Assembly: GCA_963711705.1 (NCBI GenBank)
Contig: CAVQFM010000019.1
Location: 124,001-188,000 of the forward strand
Source: RYN-230 sp963711705
GTDB taxonomy: Bacteria > Actinomycetota > Actinomycetes > Streptosporangiales > Streptosporangiaceae
DNA: 64,000 nt
Direction of reading: 5' to 3'
The notes beneath the pieces are model-generated. The model did no database searches, had not been told where the DNA came from, and saw nothing but the letters and a program-made list of their open reading frames with translations. How positions within the stretch are numbered: the first letter of the stretch is position 1; the number at the start of each line of letters is the position of its first letter. Shown here in pieces: positions 26,903 to 35,984 of this stretch. The position numbers were made by a program, and so were the translations under genes.

Positions 26903-28261
26903 TCAGGGAGCTACCGGTGTGCCGGTCATCCGGCCCCATTCCGCCCATGATCCGTCGTAGACGCGGACATGATCGTGTCCGAGCAGGTAGGTGAGGGCGA
27001 ACCAGGCGGTGCTGGCGCGCCCCCCGATCGTGCAGTAGGTGATCAGTTCGCCCGGATCGCCGGGCCGGACAGCGGGGAACACCCGGCACAGCTCGGCGGT
27101 GGGCCGGAACGCGCCCTGATCGTCCTGCAGGCCGTCGATGGGCTGGTGGACCGCGGTGGGTACGTGCCCGGCGCGGCCGCCTGGCTCCATGCCCCCGGAG
27201 GGCCAGAACCGCTCACCCCGGAATTCGGCCTCGGTCCGCACGTCGAGCAGGGTGCTGCCCGGGTCGGCGATGGCCTGCCGCACCGCGGCGTGGCCGGCCC
27301 GGATCCGCCCGTCCGGCCGCCGGAGGGGATAGCTGGTGGCGGTGGGCGCGGCCGGCGCGCTGCTGCACGGGCGCCCGGCACGCTGCCAGGTGCCGCGTGA
27401 GCAGTCGAGGATGCGCACGTCGCGGTGGCCGTAGAGTTTCATCAGCCAGAACCCCATGGCGGGCGCGTAGCCGTAGCACACGACCGTCGTATCCGGGCGG
27501 ATCCCCGACGTGCGCAGCAGCTGTTCCAGCGCGGGCCGGCTGGCCAGCCGGTAGTCGGCGTCCTTCAGGTCGGTGTAGACGTTCCACAGCACCGCCCGGT
27601 CGATGTGCCAGTCGTCGTACGCCCGCCGGCTCACGTCCACCTCCACCACCCGTACCGCCGGATCGTGCAGGTGCGCTTCGACGTCTGAGTTGTCCCAGGT
27701 GGGCGCCAGGTAGATGTCGATGCCACGGGCGTAGAGCGCAGCGCGGGCTAGTGGCATGTAGTTCTCCCAGCAGATCAGCCCGCCAAGCCGACCAAAGCCA
27801 GTGTCGATGACGTCCAGCGTTGACCCATCGCCCATGCCCCAGACCAGCCGTTCGCCGCCGGTGGGCATGAGCTTGCGGTGCCGGGCGGCCAGCTTCCCGT
27901 CCGGCGCGAAGTGCAGCAGCGTGTTGTACAGGGTGGAGCCGGCCTCGTCCCGTTCGCTGACCCCGACCGACAGCCAGGCCCCCAGCTGGGCGGCGGCTTG
28001 GGCCAGCGTGTCCATGGCCGGGGACCCGGCCACCAGGGCCTGGTCGAGCAGCCGGGCGTACAGGGCGCAGGCGTGCGCGTCCCACGGCCGGGTGCGCCAT
28101 ACCCAGTCCGGGTAACCAGGCACGAACGCCTCGGGGAACACGATCAGCCGGGCGCCCTGGGCGGCGGCCTTCCCGGCCAGCGTCACGACCCTGGCGATCG
28201 TCGCGTCACGGTCCAGCAGCACCGGGGCGGCCTGCACGGCCGCCACTGTCACCGGTTCCAT
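26903..28261 (-). CDS. Nitrilase-rhodanese fusion protein
   Basis: A single open frame of 452 residues joins two unrelated enzymes. Residues 1 to about 190 are the first part of a carbon-nitrogen hydrolase of the nitrilase branch, with the triad Glu44 (VFPEAFVPGYPDW), Lys130 (RHRKLMPT) and Cys164 (GLICWENYMP). The last roughly 110 residues of the nitrilase fold are absent. From about residue 193 the protein is a two-domain sulfurtransferase: domain 1 begins VRVVEVDVSRRAYDDWHID, and domain 2 has the active-site loop YCTIGGRAST (Cys410). The joint is near 27680-27694. Nitrilase activity is doubtful because the C-terminal part is lost; rhodanese activity is plausible. It is 3 bases from the upstream alpha/beta hydrolase. 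Confidence 0.85.
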   Translation of the reverse strand: MEPVTVAAVQAAPVLLDRDATIARVVTLAGKAAAQGARLIVFPEAFVPGYPDWVWRTRPWDAHACALYARLLDQALVAGSPAMDTLAQAAAQLGAWLSVGVSERDEAGSTLYNTLLHFAPDGKLAARHRKLMPTGGERLVWGMGDGSTLDVIDTGFGRLGGLICWENYMPLARAALYARGIDIYLAPTWDNSDVEAHLHDPAVRVVEVDVSRRAYDDWHIDRAVLWNVYTDLKDADYRLASRPALEQLLRTSGIRPDTTVVCYGYAPAMGFWLMKLYGHRDVRILDCSRGTWQRAGRPCSSAPAAPTATSYPLRRPDGRIRAGHAAVRQAIADPGSTLLDVRTEAEFRGERFWPSGGMEPGGRAGHVPTAVHQPIDGLQDDQGAFRPTAELCRVFPAVRPGDPGELITYCTIGGRASTAWFALTYLLGHDHVRVYDGSWAEWGRMTGTPVAP

Positions 28262-28264
28262 CGC

Positions 28265-29162
28265 TCATCGCTCCGGCCCGGCCCCGGCCGCCACGGCAGC
28301 TGGCAGCCGGTCCAGGAATCCGGTCAGCAGGTCGTTGACGATGGCCGGCTGTTCCAGGCTGATCATGTGCCCGGCGCCGCTGACCAGCTGGTACTGGGCA
28401 CCGGGAATGCGGCGGGCGAGAACTGCGGACATCTCCCTGAATCCCGGCACGTCGAGCTCGCCCACCGCCACCAGGACCGGCATGGCCAGGTGTTCCAGCA
28501 CGTCGATGGGCTGCGGCTGGGTTTCCTGGTGCGGGTCGTGGCCAGTCCAGTGCTGGCCCAGGTAGCTAGCCACCATGGCCGCCAGGTGGCTGGCCACGGC
28601 GGGCCGCTGGCGGGCGGTGGCGAACAGCGGATGCGCCAGCCAGGCTGGCCCGGCCGGCCAGCAGCCCGCTGGCCCGGGCCCGCTGGGCCGTATCGTCCAG
28701 GGCCGCGCCCGAATCACGGTCCCAGGGGACACCGTCGAGCACCGCGTCCAGCAGCGCCAGGCCCCGCACCCGGGCCGGGCCGGCCAGCGCCGCCTGCAGC
28801 ACCACCCGCCCGCCGAACGACAGCCCGGCCAGTACCGCCTGCCCAATGGCCAGGTGATCCAGCAGCGCGGCCAGGTCACCGGCATGGGTGTAGGGGATGG
28901 CCGGGTCGAACGGCCCGGAGGCACCGAATCCCCGGCAGTCGTAGCGCACCACCCGGAAGCGCGGGGCCAGGTGCTCCACCTGCTGATCCCACATGCGCAT
29001 GTCGAGCCCGAAGCCGTGCACCAGCACCACGGCCGGCCCGTGCCCGGTCACCTCGTAGGCCAGCCGGGCCCCGGGCACCACCAGCACGCCGGTGGTGGCC
29101 GCGCCCTGGACGGCCGCACCCGGCCTGGCGGTGCGCGCCGCTTCCATCTCGTCCACGGGCAT
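28265..29162 (-). CDS. Alpha/beta hydrolase (frameshifted)
   Basis: A hydrolase of about 298 residues from the proline iminopeptidase/3-oxoadipate lactonase-like group. The first phase has VVLVHGFGLDMRMWDQQV (oxyanion HGF), YDCRGFGASG, and the nucleophile elbow LAGLSFGGRVVL. The second phase carries the cap end and core C-terminus: MPVLVAVGELDVPGF (acid Asp) and VSGAGHMISLEQP (catalytic His). The shift is at about 28640-28670. ATG 29162 has GGAGG 7 bases upstream. It is followed closely by the nitrilase-rhodanese gene, so both are probably in one transcript. Confidence 0.82.
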
Positions 29163-29215
29163 GGCGGTGCCTCCCACGGTGCGGGCGGGGCCCGGTGCCC
29201 CGGCATACCCGCATC

Positions 29216-29240
29216 GTGACGTGTGACCACGACGTGTCAC
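29216..29240. promoter_or_regulatory. Dyad GTGAC-N15-GTCAC upstream of the hydrolase
   Basis: GTGAC (29216-29220) and GTCAC (29236-29240) are mirrored, and GACGTGT is directly repeated inside (29218-29224, 29231-29237). The site lies 54 bases before the alpha/beta hydrolase start and after the LuxR gene, so it may control the hydrolase/nitrilase-rhodanese pair. Confidence 0.4.
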
Positions 29241-29272
29241 ATCGGTGTGTGCACCCAAGCGGCCGGCGGCCG

Positions 29273-32147
29273 CTACCCATCTAGCCCGGCGGCATACCCA
29301 GCCAACTGGGACCGGCGCAGGCCGGTCTTGGCCAGCACGCTCGCGACGTGCTTTTCGACGGTGCGCGGGGACAGGAACATCGCCTCGGCGATCTCCCGGT
29401 TCCCCAGGCCGCGGGCGGCCAGCCGCAGCACGTCGGCTTCGCGTTCGGTCACCCCCAGCGCCCGCAGCTGGGCCGGCAGCTGCGGTCCCCCGGGCCGCCG
29501 CCGGGGAACCGGCGCCCCGGCCTGGCGGAGCAGCCCGCGGCAGGCCGCTGCCACGCGGTCGTCGCCGCGCGCCGCGAAGTATTCCGCCGCTTCCCGCAGC
29601 CAGGCCACCGGATCACCCCAGCCGTCGGCGAGGGCCGCCGCCGCGGTTATCCGGCGCGCATAGTTGCGGTACCAGGCCACCAGCGGTCCCATCTGGGCGT
29701 CCGCGGTGGCGAAGGCTGCCTCGGCCTCGCCGGGCCGGCCGTGCCGGCCGGCCGTGATGGCATCGGCGTATCCCAGCAGCGAACCGACGACCAGGTGCCT
29801 GGTGCCGTGGGCCGCCCGCACCCGGGCCGCGGCCCCGGCCGCGTCCTGGCCCAGCCAGGCACCCAGCAGCGGCCAGAGCCCAAGGAACGGCGGTGCCATC
29901 GTCGCCGGGGAGCTCAGCAGCAGCCCTGCTCCGGTCGCCATCTGCTGGTGAGCCTGGCCGAGCTCCTCAGCCAGCAGGGCCGACGTCGCCCGGCAGTGCC
30001 CCCAGGCGCAGCCCAGCACGTCGGGGTCATCCGGCGCCAGTGCGGCCGCCTCGGCGATCGTGGCCTCCATGTCCTCGCTCTCGCCGCGGATCGCGTGCGC
30101 GGTGGCCTGGAAGATCAGCGCCATCGGCAGGGTGGCCAGCTGGAACCGGCGCGACGCGTCCGCCGACCGCCGGGCCGCGGCCAGCGCCTCATCCGCCCGG
30201 AACTGCTTGTTCAGCCCGGCGGCGATCTGCAGGTCGAGCGTGGCCGTCAGGGCCAGCGCGCCCTGGGCCAGCGCCAGCTCCCGGGCCCGCTCGAGCCGGT
30301 CCACGCTCTCGGTGCGCAACTGGTCAATCGTGCCCAGCTCATGCAGGGCCCGCAGCTCCCACAGCCGCAGCCCATGAGCCCGGGCCACCACCTCGGCCTG
30401 GGCGAACGCCCGCTCCGCCGCGCCCAGGTCCCGCTGCCGGGCGACCCGGCCGATCACCTCCAGCGCCTCGCACGCCACCTCCGGCAGCCCGCGGCTGTCC
30501 GCCGCGGCCAGCGCGGCCCGGGCCAGCTCGTCCGCCTGGACCAGGTCCCCCCGGCCGACCGCGATCTGCGCCGCGCAGGCATCGGCCTGGGCCGCATCCG
30601 CCCCGACCAGCCCGCGGGCTACCTCAACGCTGGCGGCCGCTTCCGCCCAGCGCGCGCCGGCAATCGCGGCCCGTGCGATCCCCAGGTGCAAAGCCGCCAC
30701 CCGGGCCGAGGCAGCGCCCGGACCCAGCCGGGCCAGCAGCATCTTGCCCATCTCAATCGCCCGGTCGACCTGCCCGGACAGCGCGAAAACCTCGGTCAGC
30801 GCCTCATCGACCGGTATCACCAGCAGCGGGGCGTCCACGCCGGCCAGGGCGCGAGCCCGCAGCAGCGTCTGCTCGGCGCTCACCAGCGCGCCCACCGCCA
30901 GATCGCGCTGCCCCGCCTCCAGCAGCAGCCCGCTCGCGCGCTCTGTGCTGCCCGCGCCCTCGGCCAGCTCAGCGGCCAGCACGCACCACGGCCCGGGAAG
31001 GCCGTGGTGCGCGGCTTCCACCGCGGTCAGGGCCTGGCCCGCGAGCAGTACCCGCTCCGGTGGCAGCAGCCCGGCCAGCACCGCCTCATGCGTCAGCGCA
31101 TGCCGGAACCGGAAACTGTCCCGGTCGGCCGCGACCAGCTGCAGGCCGACCCCCCGCCGGAGCGCCGCGACCACGGCTTCGGCGGGCAGGCCGGTGGCCG
31201 GGCCCAGCAGCGCCCAGTCGAACCGGCGGCCCAGCACGGCGGCCGCGCAGATCACCCGGCGCGAATCCGCATCCAGCCCGTCCAGGCGCAGGCGCACCGC
31301 ATCCGCGAAGGTGGGCGGCACACCAGCGCGGCGCACAGTCGCTGATCTGCCAGGAACCATCCCGCTCGGTGAGCGTGCCATCCCCGACCAGGCCAGCCAG
31401 GACTTCCTCAACCAGGAACGGCAGCCCCTCGGCCCACTCCGCCACCAGCGACAGGGCCTCACCGGGAAGGACGGCAGCGCCCACACACTCCTGGGCCATG
31501 CGGGCCATCGGGGCCAGATCCAGCCGGCTCAGCGGCAGCACGGCCGCGGATCCACGCGCCTCCAGCGCCCGGGCCAGCCCAACTGCCCCGCCGCCGTCTT
31601 CGTCGCGCAAGGTGCCCACACACAGCACCCGCTCCGCCGAGCAGTTGTCGGCCAGGTATTCCAGCAGGGCCAGCGTCTCGCGGTCAGCCCAGTGCAGATC
31701 CTCCAGGACCAGCAGGCACCCGGCATCCGGGGCCAGCCCGCGCAGCAGCCGCAGCACCGCCTCCCCCAGAACGATGAGCGAGTCATCCCCGCTGGCCGCC
31801 CGCGGCTGCCGCCACTCAGGGACCAGCCGCCCCAGCGCGGGCCGGAAAGGGTCGAGCTCCTGGCCGTGCGGGAGGCGGCCCGCACGCCCCGCCGAAGCCA
31901 GCGCCTCGGCGAACGGGCGGAACGGCGTCGGCACGCCCCCGGCCACCGACCTGCCGGCCAGCACCGCCGCGCCACTCGCGCCCGCCCCGGCCACGGCCTC
32001 CCGGACCAGCCGCGACTTCCCGATGCCCGCCTCGCCGGTGATAAGAACCGTGCCCCCGTGCCCGGCCGCCATGGCCGCCAGGGCAGTCTTCAGGCGGCGG
32101 AGCTCCTCATCCCGCCCCACCAGCACCGGGCACAGCACCTGACGCAC
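29273..32147 (-). CDS. Large AAA ATPase-LuxR family regulator (frameshifted)
   Basis: LAL-type regulator of about 957 residues. The N-terminal AAA_16 domain starts LVGRDEELRRL with Walker A TGEAGIGKSRLV and a Walker B-like CLLVLEDLHWADRETL. The middle is TPR-like helical repeats, and the C-terminus is a LuxR HTH (LGVTEREADVLRLAARGLGN, then SPRTVEKHVASVLAKTGL). The ATPase part ends in one phase and the rest continues in another, switching at about 31320-31350. GTG 32147 (RQVLCPVLVGRDEE) is used as start; the frame is open to 32243. LAL regulators usually activate catabolic or biosynthetic genes after binding ATP and an inducer. Confidence 0.85.
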
Positions 32148-32236
32148 ACGACCAGTATCGGCCGGTACCACCGGCCTGCACAGCCAGGCGAGGCCACCCA
32201 CGACACGAAACCAGCGGGCGCCGGGCAGGCCTATTC

Positions 32237-32266
32237 TTGACAATATTGATCGTCTTTATAGACAAT
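32237..32266 (+). promoter_or_regulatory. Sigma70-like promoter of osmC gene 1
   Basis: TTGACA (32237-32242) and GACAAT (32261-32266) are spaced by 18 bases in an AT-rich island unusual for this DNA. The motif GACAAT followed by GATC appears twice (32239 and 32261 areas), which may add an operator. The first gene starts at 32303. Confidence 0.5.
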
Positions 32267-32302
32267 GATCCCGTACCAGCGCCTTCACCTGGGAGGTCAG
32301 AC

Positions 32303-32827
32303 GTGTCGCTCAGCACGCTCATCGCAGACACGCGCGAGGCCATCGGCAGCGACGCCAGTAACGCCCAAGCCGCCTTCAGCGCGGAAGGGACGCTGGTCGG
32401 CGTGACCGAAGTGGACGTCAAGACCGGGACCCACACGTTCAAGGTGGACGAGCCACCCGCGCTGGGCGGCGCGGACGCGGCGGCGAACCCGGTGCAGTAC
32501 GCACTGGCCTCGCTCGGATCCTGCCAGGCGATCACCTACCGGTTCTGGGCCGAGCAGCTCGGCATCGCCGTCGACTCGGTCACCGTGCGGGCCGAAGGTG
32601 ACCTGGATCTGCGCGGGTTCTTCGGGGTCGACGAGACCGTGCGGCCCGGCTTCACCGCGATCCGCCTCAATGTCACCGTGACCGGGCCGGAAAGCCCCGG
32701 TCGCTACGCGGAACTCGCGGCCGCGGTGGACGAGCACTGCCCCGTCCTCGACCTGTTCCGCAACCCGGTGCCGGTAACCCGCACCCTGGCTGACGCAGCC
32801 GGCCAGGCTCTAGCGCCCCCGGCCTGA
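32303..32827 (+). CDS. OsmC family peroxiredoxin-like protein (two-Cys)
   Basis: 174-residue OsmC/Ohr-fold protein, a class that reduces organic hydroperoxides using two cysteines. The peroxidatic Cys is in LASLGSCQAITYRFWAEQLG (in part) and the resolving Cys in DEHCPVLDLFRNPVPV. GTG 32303 is chosen from GGGAGG 6 bases upstream. The same protein could also process lipid persulfides, as some OsmC relatives are linked to sulfur genes. It is the first member of a sulfur/redox group and faces the monooxygenase gene. Confidence 0.88.
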   Translation: MSLSTLIADTREAIGSDASNAQAAFSAEGTLVGVTEVDVKTGTHTFKVDEPPALGGADAAANPVQYALASLGSCQAITYRFWAEQLGIAVDSVTVRAEGDLDLRGFFGVDETVRPGFTAIRLNVTVTGPESPGRYAELAAAVDEHCPVLDLFRNPVPVTRTLADAAGQALAPPA

Positions 32828-32866
32828 CCGCACCGGGGCGGCCGTCGGCGCCTGGCCATCGCATGA

Positions 32867-34105
32867 TCACCGGCGCACGGCCAGGTACCCCCCGAGGTGA
32901 TCGATCACCTCACGCGCGTCGTCCTCCATGCCGTGGATGAACGTGGACTTGCGCCGCCGCAGCACGGGGAGCCCCAGCGCGTACAGTCCCGGGCTGTCCA
33001 GCACCCCACCCTCGTGGCGCAGCTGGCCTTTCGCGTCGACCACGGCCACGTCGAGCCACCCGTAGTCAGGCCGGAAACCCGTCGCCCACACGATCGCGCG
33101 GATCTCGCCGCTGCGCAGGTCAAGCTGCAACCGCGCCGATCCGGGCACGCCGGTCGGTGCGAAGCGCTCAGGGGGGCCGACCGCGGCGTCGTACCCACCC
33201 GCCCGCGCCCACTCGTCGAATGTGCCCAGCAGGCGCTCCATCTTGAGGTCCGCGAGCGAGAACATGTTGCGCAGGCCGCCGGAGAACAGCGCCCGGCCGT
33301 CCCGGACCGCCGCCCAGCGGCCCACCAGCTCGACGCCCATCGACGCGAGCGCGTTGAGGTCGAGCGTCGTCCGCTCCGGAGTCCCGGCCAGCTGCGGCGA
33401 GGGCAGCCGCCGGGCCCGGGTGAGATCCTCGATCTCGTCGTACCGCTGGTCCCACACGCCGGACGCATTCATCCACCACAGCACATCGCGTCCGCGGTAC
33501 GTGCGCGGCAGCCGTACGTGCTCCCCGACCGAGAGGGTCACCGGCCGTCCCGACCGCTGCAGCTCGGCGGCCAGCTGCACGCCGGTCGCCGACGCCCCCA
33601 CCACGAGCACGCCACCGGGCGGCAGCTGGCCGGGGTCGCGGTAGTCGAACGGCGTCAGCTGCTCGACGGACGCTGGCACGCCAGCCGCGAACGGCGGCAC
33701 CGCTGGCTGGTTGCAGGCGCCGCTCGCGATGACCACGGCCCGGCAGGCAATCTCGCCGCGGCTGGTGGTCAGGTGATATCCGTCGTCGGTGCGCCGCACC
33801 GATGTGACGTTCGCGCCGGCCCGGACGGGAGCACCCGAGACTTTGGCGAAGCGCTCGATGAACTCGGTCACTTCGCCCATCGTGAGGTAGCCGTCGGGCT
33901 CGGGGCCTTCGTAGCGCTGGCCCGGCAGACGGCATTGCCAGTTGGGCGTGAGCAGGCGCAGGGAGTCCCAGCGTTCGCGCCGCCAGGAGTTCGCCACCTC
34001 GCCGCGCTCGAGCACGACGTGATCAATCGACCGGCCGCTGAGGAAGTGACTGGCGGCGAGCCCCGCGTGCCCGGCGCCGATAACGGCCGTGGTGATGCGC
34101 TCGAT
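32867..34105 (-). CDS. Flavin-containing monooxygenase-like oxidoreductase (no canonical start codon)
   Basis: A flavoprotein of about 412 residues. The FAD Rossmann motif is TAVIGAGHAGLAASHFL near the N-terminus, the NAD(P)H Rossmann motif is GVLVVGASATGVQLAAEL, and the family C-terminal motif is IVWATGFRPDYGWL. It probably inserts oxygen into a small N- or S-containing substrate. The first in-frame ATG/GTG/TTG is GTG 34015, but that would delete the FAD motif. The conserved N-terminus extends to about 34105, where only ATC (IERITTAVIG) is found 10 bases after the OsmC 2 stop. A base error or a rare start is possible. Confidence 0.82.
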   Translation of the reverse strand: MERITTAVIGAGHAGLAASHFLSGRSIDHVVLERGEVANSWRRERWDSLRLLTPNWQCRLPGQRYEGPEPDGYLTMGEVTEFIERFAKVSGAPVRAGANVTSVRRTDDGYHLTTSRGEIACRAVVIASGACNQPAVPPFAAGVPASVEQLTPFDYRDPGQLPPGGVLVVGASATGVQLAAELQRSGRPVTLSVGEHVRLPRTYRGRDVLWWMNASGVWDQRYDEIEDLTRARRLPSPQLAGTPERTTLDLNALASMGVELVGRWAAVRDGRALFSGGLRNMFSLADLKMERLLGTFDEWARAGGYDAAVGPPERFAPTGVPGSARLQLDLRSGEIRAIVWATGFRPDYGWLDVAVVDAKGQLRHEGGVLDSPGLYALGLPVLRRRKSTFIHGMEDDAREVIDHLGGYLAVRR

Positions 34106-34115
34106 GGCCCGCCCC

Positions 34116-34664
34116 TCAGGCGACTTCGACGGTGACGTTCGTCGGGTTGGTGAGCGCGTCGAAGACCGCGGAGCGCTTCTGGGACTGGGCGACCAGCGCC
34201 TCGATCTCCTGCCGCGACGCGTCCGCGTCGATGGTGAACGTCACCTTGATGTCGTCGTAGCCGTTGCGCACGTCGCTGTCGGCGCCGAGTATCCCGCGGA
34301 TGTCGTGCGCGCCCTCCACCGTGGACTCGACCGAGCGCAACTGGATGCCGCGGTTCTCCGCGACCGACGCCACCCCCGCCGTCAGGCAGCTGGCCAGGCC
34401 GACGAGGAGGTACTCGATCGGCGTGATGCCCTTGTCCGTGGCCGCGAACACCTCGGGGTGATCGGCCTCGAACACCGACTCGGCCAGGTGGTTATGCTCC
34501 TCCCCGAGGCCGAAGTAGCTCTGCACCTTGATCCTGCTGTGCACGCCGCTCTGCCACTTGGCCGACGCGCGCCAGGTGAACTGAGCGGCCTCGGGCGCGC
34601 TCTTCAGCACTTCGCGCGCGTCGAGCAGCGCCTGCACGTTCACGCCGTTGGTGACGGTAGTCAT
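34116..34664 (-). CDS. OsmC family protein (single-Cys type)
   Basis: 182-residue OsmC-like protein. The first conserved Cys is in VGLASCLTAGVASVAENRG, but the second position reads SQKRSAVFDAL, with Ser where resolving Cys proteins have Cys. This is the YhfA-like subgroup, whose function is unclear. The N-terminal HNHLAESVFEADHPEVF segment is typical. ATG 34664 is preceded by GGGGA. It lies directly upstream of the monooxygenase gene (10-base gap), so the two are co-transcribed, divergently from metX. Confidence 0.87.
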   Translation of the reverse strand: MTTVTNGVNVQALLDAREVLKSAPEAAQFTWRASAKWQSGVHSRIKVQSYFGLGEEHNHLAESVFEADHPEVFAATDKGITPIEYLLVGLASCLTAGVASVAENRGIQLRSVESTVEGAHDIRGILGADSDVRNGYDDIKVTFTIDADASRQEIEALVAQSQKRSAVFDALTNPTNVTVEVA

Positions 34665-34711
34665 GATGCGTGATTCCCCATCTCTCACTCACCGATTTCC
34701 TATTAAGACGC

Positions 34712-34743
34712 TTGACAATACCCTGACCAGGGCGGGCTACGAT
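34712..34743 (+). promoter_or_regulatory. Promoter of metX, probably leaderless
   Basis: TTGACA (34712-34717) and TACGAT (34738-34743) are separated by 20 bases. TACGAT ends 7 bases before ATG 34751, so transcription would begin at the start codon itself. No ribosome-binding site precedes metX, in agreement with a leaderless mRNA. Confidence 0.5.
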
Positions 34744-34750
34744 AGCCCCC

Positions 34751-35965
34751 ATGGCGGAGCCAGCCCTGACGCTCGCGGCCGGCTCGGTCGGCACGGTGGA
34801 AACCCAGTACCTCGACCTGCCGGGGCCGGTACGGCTCGACTGCGGGCAGGAACTGCACCCGGTCCGGGTGGCGTACGAGACCTACGGTGTCCTTTCCCCC
34901 CGGCGCGACAACGTCATCCTGGTGTGCCATGCGCTGAGCGGCGACGCCCACGCGGCGGGCTTCGCAAAGGCGCCGCCCGAGGAGAGCACGCGGGACGGGT
35001 TCGGGGCCGAAGATCGCGACGGTACCGCCCGCCAGGGGCTGGGCTGGTGGGACGGGATGATCGGCCCGGGCAAGGCGTTTGACACGGACCGCTTCTTCGT
35101 CGTGTCCACGAACCTGCTGGGCGGCTGCCGGGGGACGACCGGGCCGTCCTCGGTCAACCCGGCGACGGGCAGGCCGTACGGGGCGGATTTCCCGGTGATC
35201 ACGGTGGCGGACATGGTGCGGACCGAGCGCGCGTTCCTGGACGCACTCGGTATCGAGCGGCTGGCCGCGGTGGCGGGAGGCTCGCTCGGCGGCATGCAGG
35301 CGTTCGAGTGGGCGGTCCTTTTTCCTGATCAGGTCGATGCGGTCGTGGCCATCGCCAGCACGCACGCCCTGCACCCGCAGGGTGTGGCCTGGAACGCGAT
35401 CGCGCGTAACGCGATCATGGGGGACCCGGCCTGGCAGGGCGGCCACTACTACGGCACGGGCGCCGCGCCCGAGGCAGGCATGGGGGTGGCCCGGATGGTC
35501 GGTCACATCACGTACCTGTCCGCCCAGGCGCTGAACGGCAAATTCGGCCGGCGGCTGCAGTACGCCGACGACATCCGGTACACGATCACCGAGCCGGAGT
35601 TCGAGGTCGAGAGCTACCTGCGCCACCAGGCCGACTCGTTCGTCCGGCGCTTCGACGCCAACACCTACCTCTACACGTCCCGCGCCCTGACGTATTTCGA
35701 TCTCGCGCGGCAGTACGGCGGCGGATCGCTCGAGCGGGCACTCGAAGACATTGCGGCGCGGACGCTGCTGATCGCGTTCAGTTCTGACTGGCTGTACCCG
35801 CCGTCCGCGTCGGGGGAGATCGAGCAGGCACTGCGCGCTCTCGGCAAGCCGGTCGAGTTCAGCGTGATCGAGGCGCCGTATGGCCACGACTGCTTCCTGC
35901 TCGAGGAAGCGCGGCAGACGCCCATTATCCGCCGGTTCCTGGCCCGCGCCGGGGCCGCGCGGTGA
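34751..35965 (+). CDS. metX: Homoserine O-acetyltransferase
   Basis: 404-residue alpha/beta-hydrolase-fold acyltransferase that makes O-acetylhomoserine from acetyl-CoA and homoserine, the first committed step of methionine synthesis. Seen are VCHALSGDAHAAG, GPSSVNPATGRPYG, the nucleophile elbow VAGGSLGGMQAFEW, the catalytic Asp in FSSDWLYPP and the catalytic His in PYGHDCFLLE. Full length and intact. It is followed 19 bases later by the sulfhydrylase gene that uses its product. It is divergent from the OsmC/monooxygenase pair. Confidence 0.96.
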   Translation: MAEPALTLAAGSVGTVETQYLDLPGPVRLDCGQELHPVRVAYETYGVLSPRRDNVILVCHALSGDAHAAGFAKAPPEESTRDGFGAEDRDGTARQGLGWWDGMIGPGKAFDTDRFFVVSTNLLGGCRGTTGPSSVNPATGRPYGADFPVITVADMVRTERAFLDALGIERLAAVAGGSLGGMQAFEWAVLFPDQVDAVVAIASTHALHPQGVAWNAIARNAIMGDPAWQGGHYYGTGAAPEAGMGVARMVGHITYLSAQALNGKFGRRLQYADDIRYTITEPEFEVESYLRHQADSFVRRFDANTYLYTSRALTYFDLARQYGGGSLERALEDIAARTLLIAFSSDWLYPPSASGEIEQALRALGKPVEFSVIEAPYGHDCFLLEEARQTPIIRRFLARAGAAR

Positions 35966-35984
35966 CGCCGAGGAGAATGCCTTC

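Noticed and set aside
29348..31345. Plus-strand open frame of 665 codons opposite the AAA-LuxR regulator
   Set aside because: Antisense shadow of a gene with clear HTH and helical repeats; no motif of its own.
34665..34750. SAM or other riboswitch ahead of metX
   Set aside because: Only 86 bases separate divergent genes, and the promoter seems leaderless, leaving no room for an aptamer.
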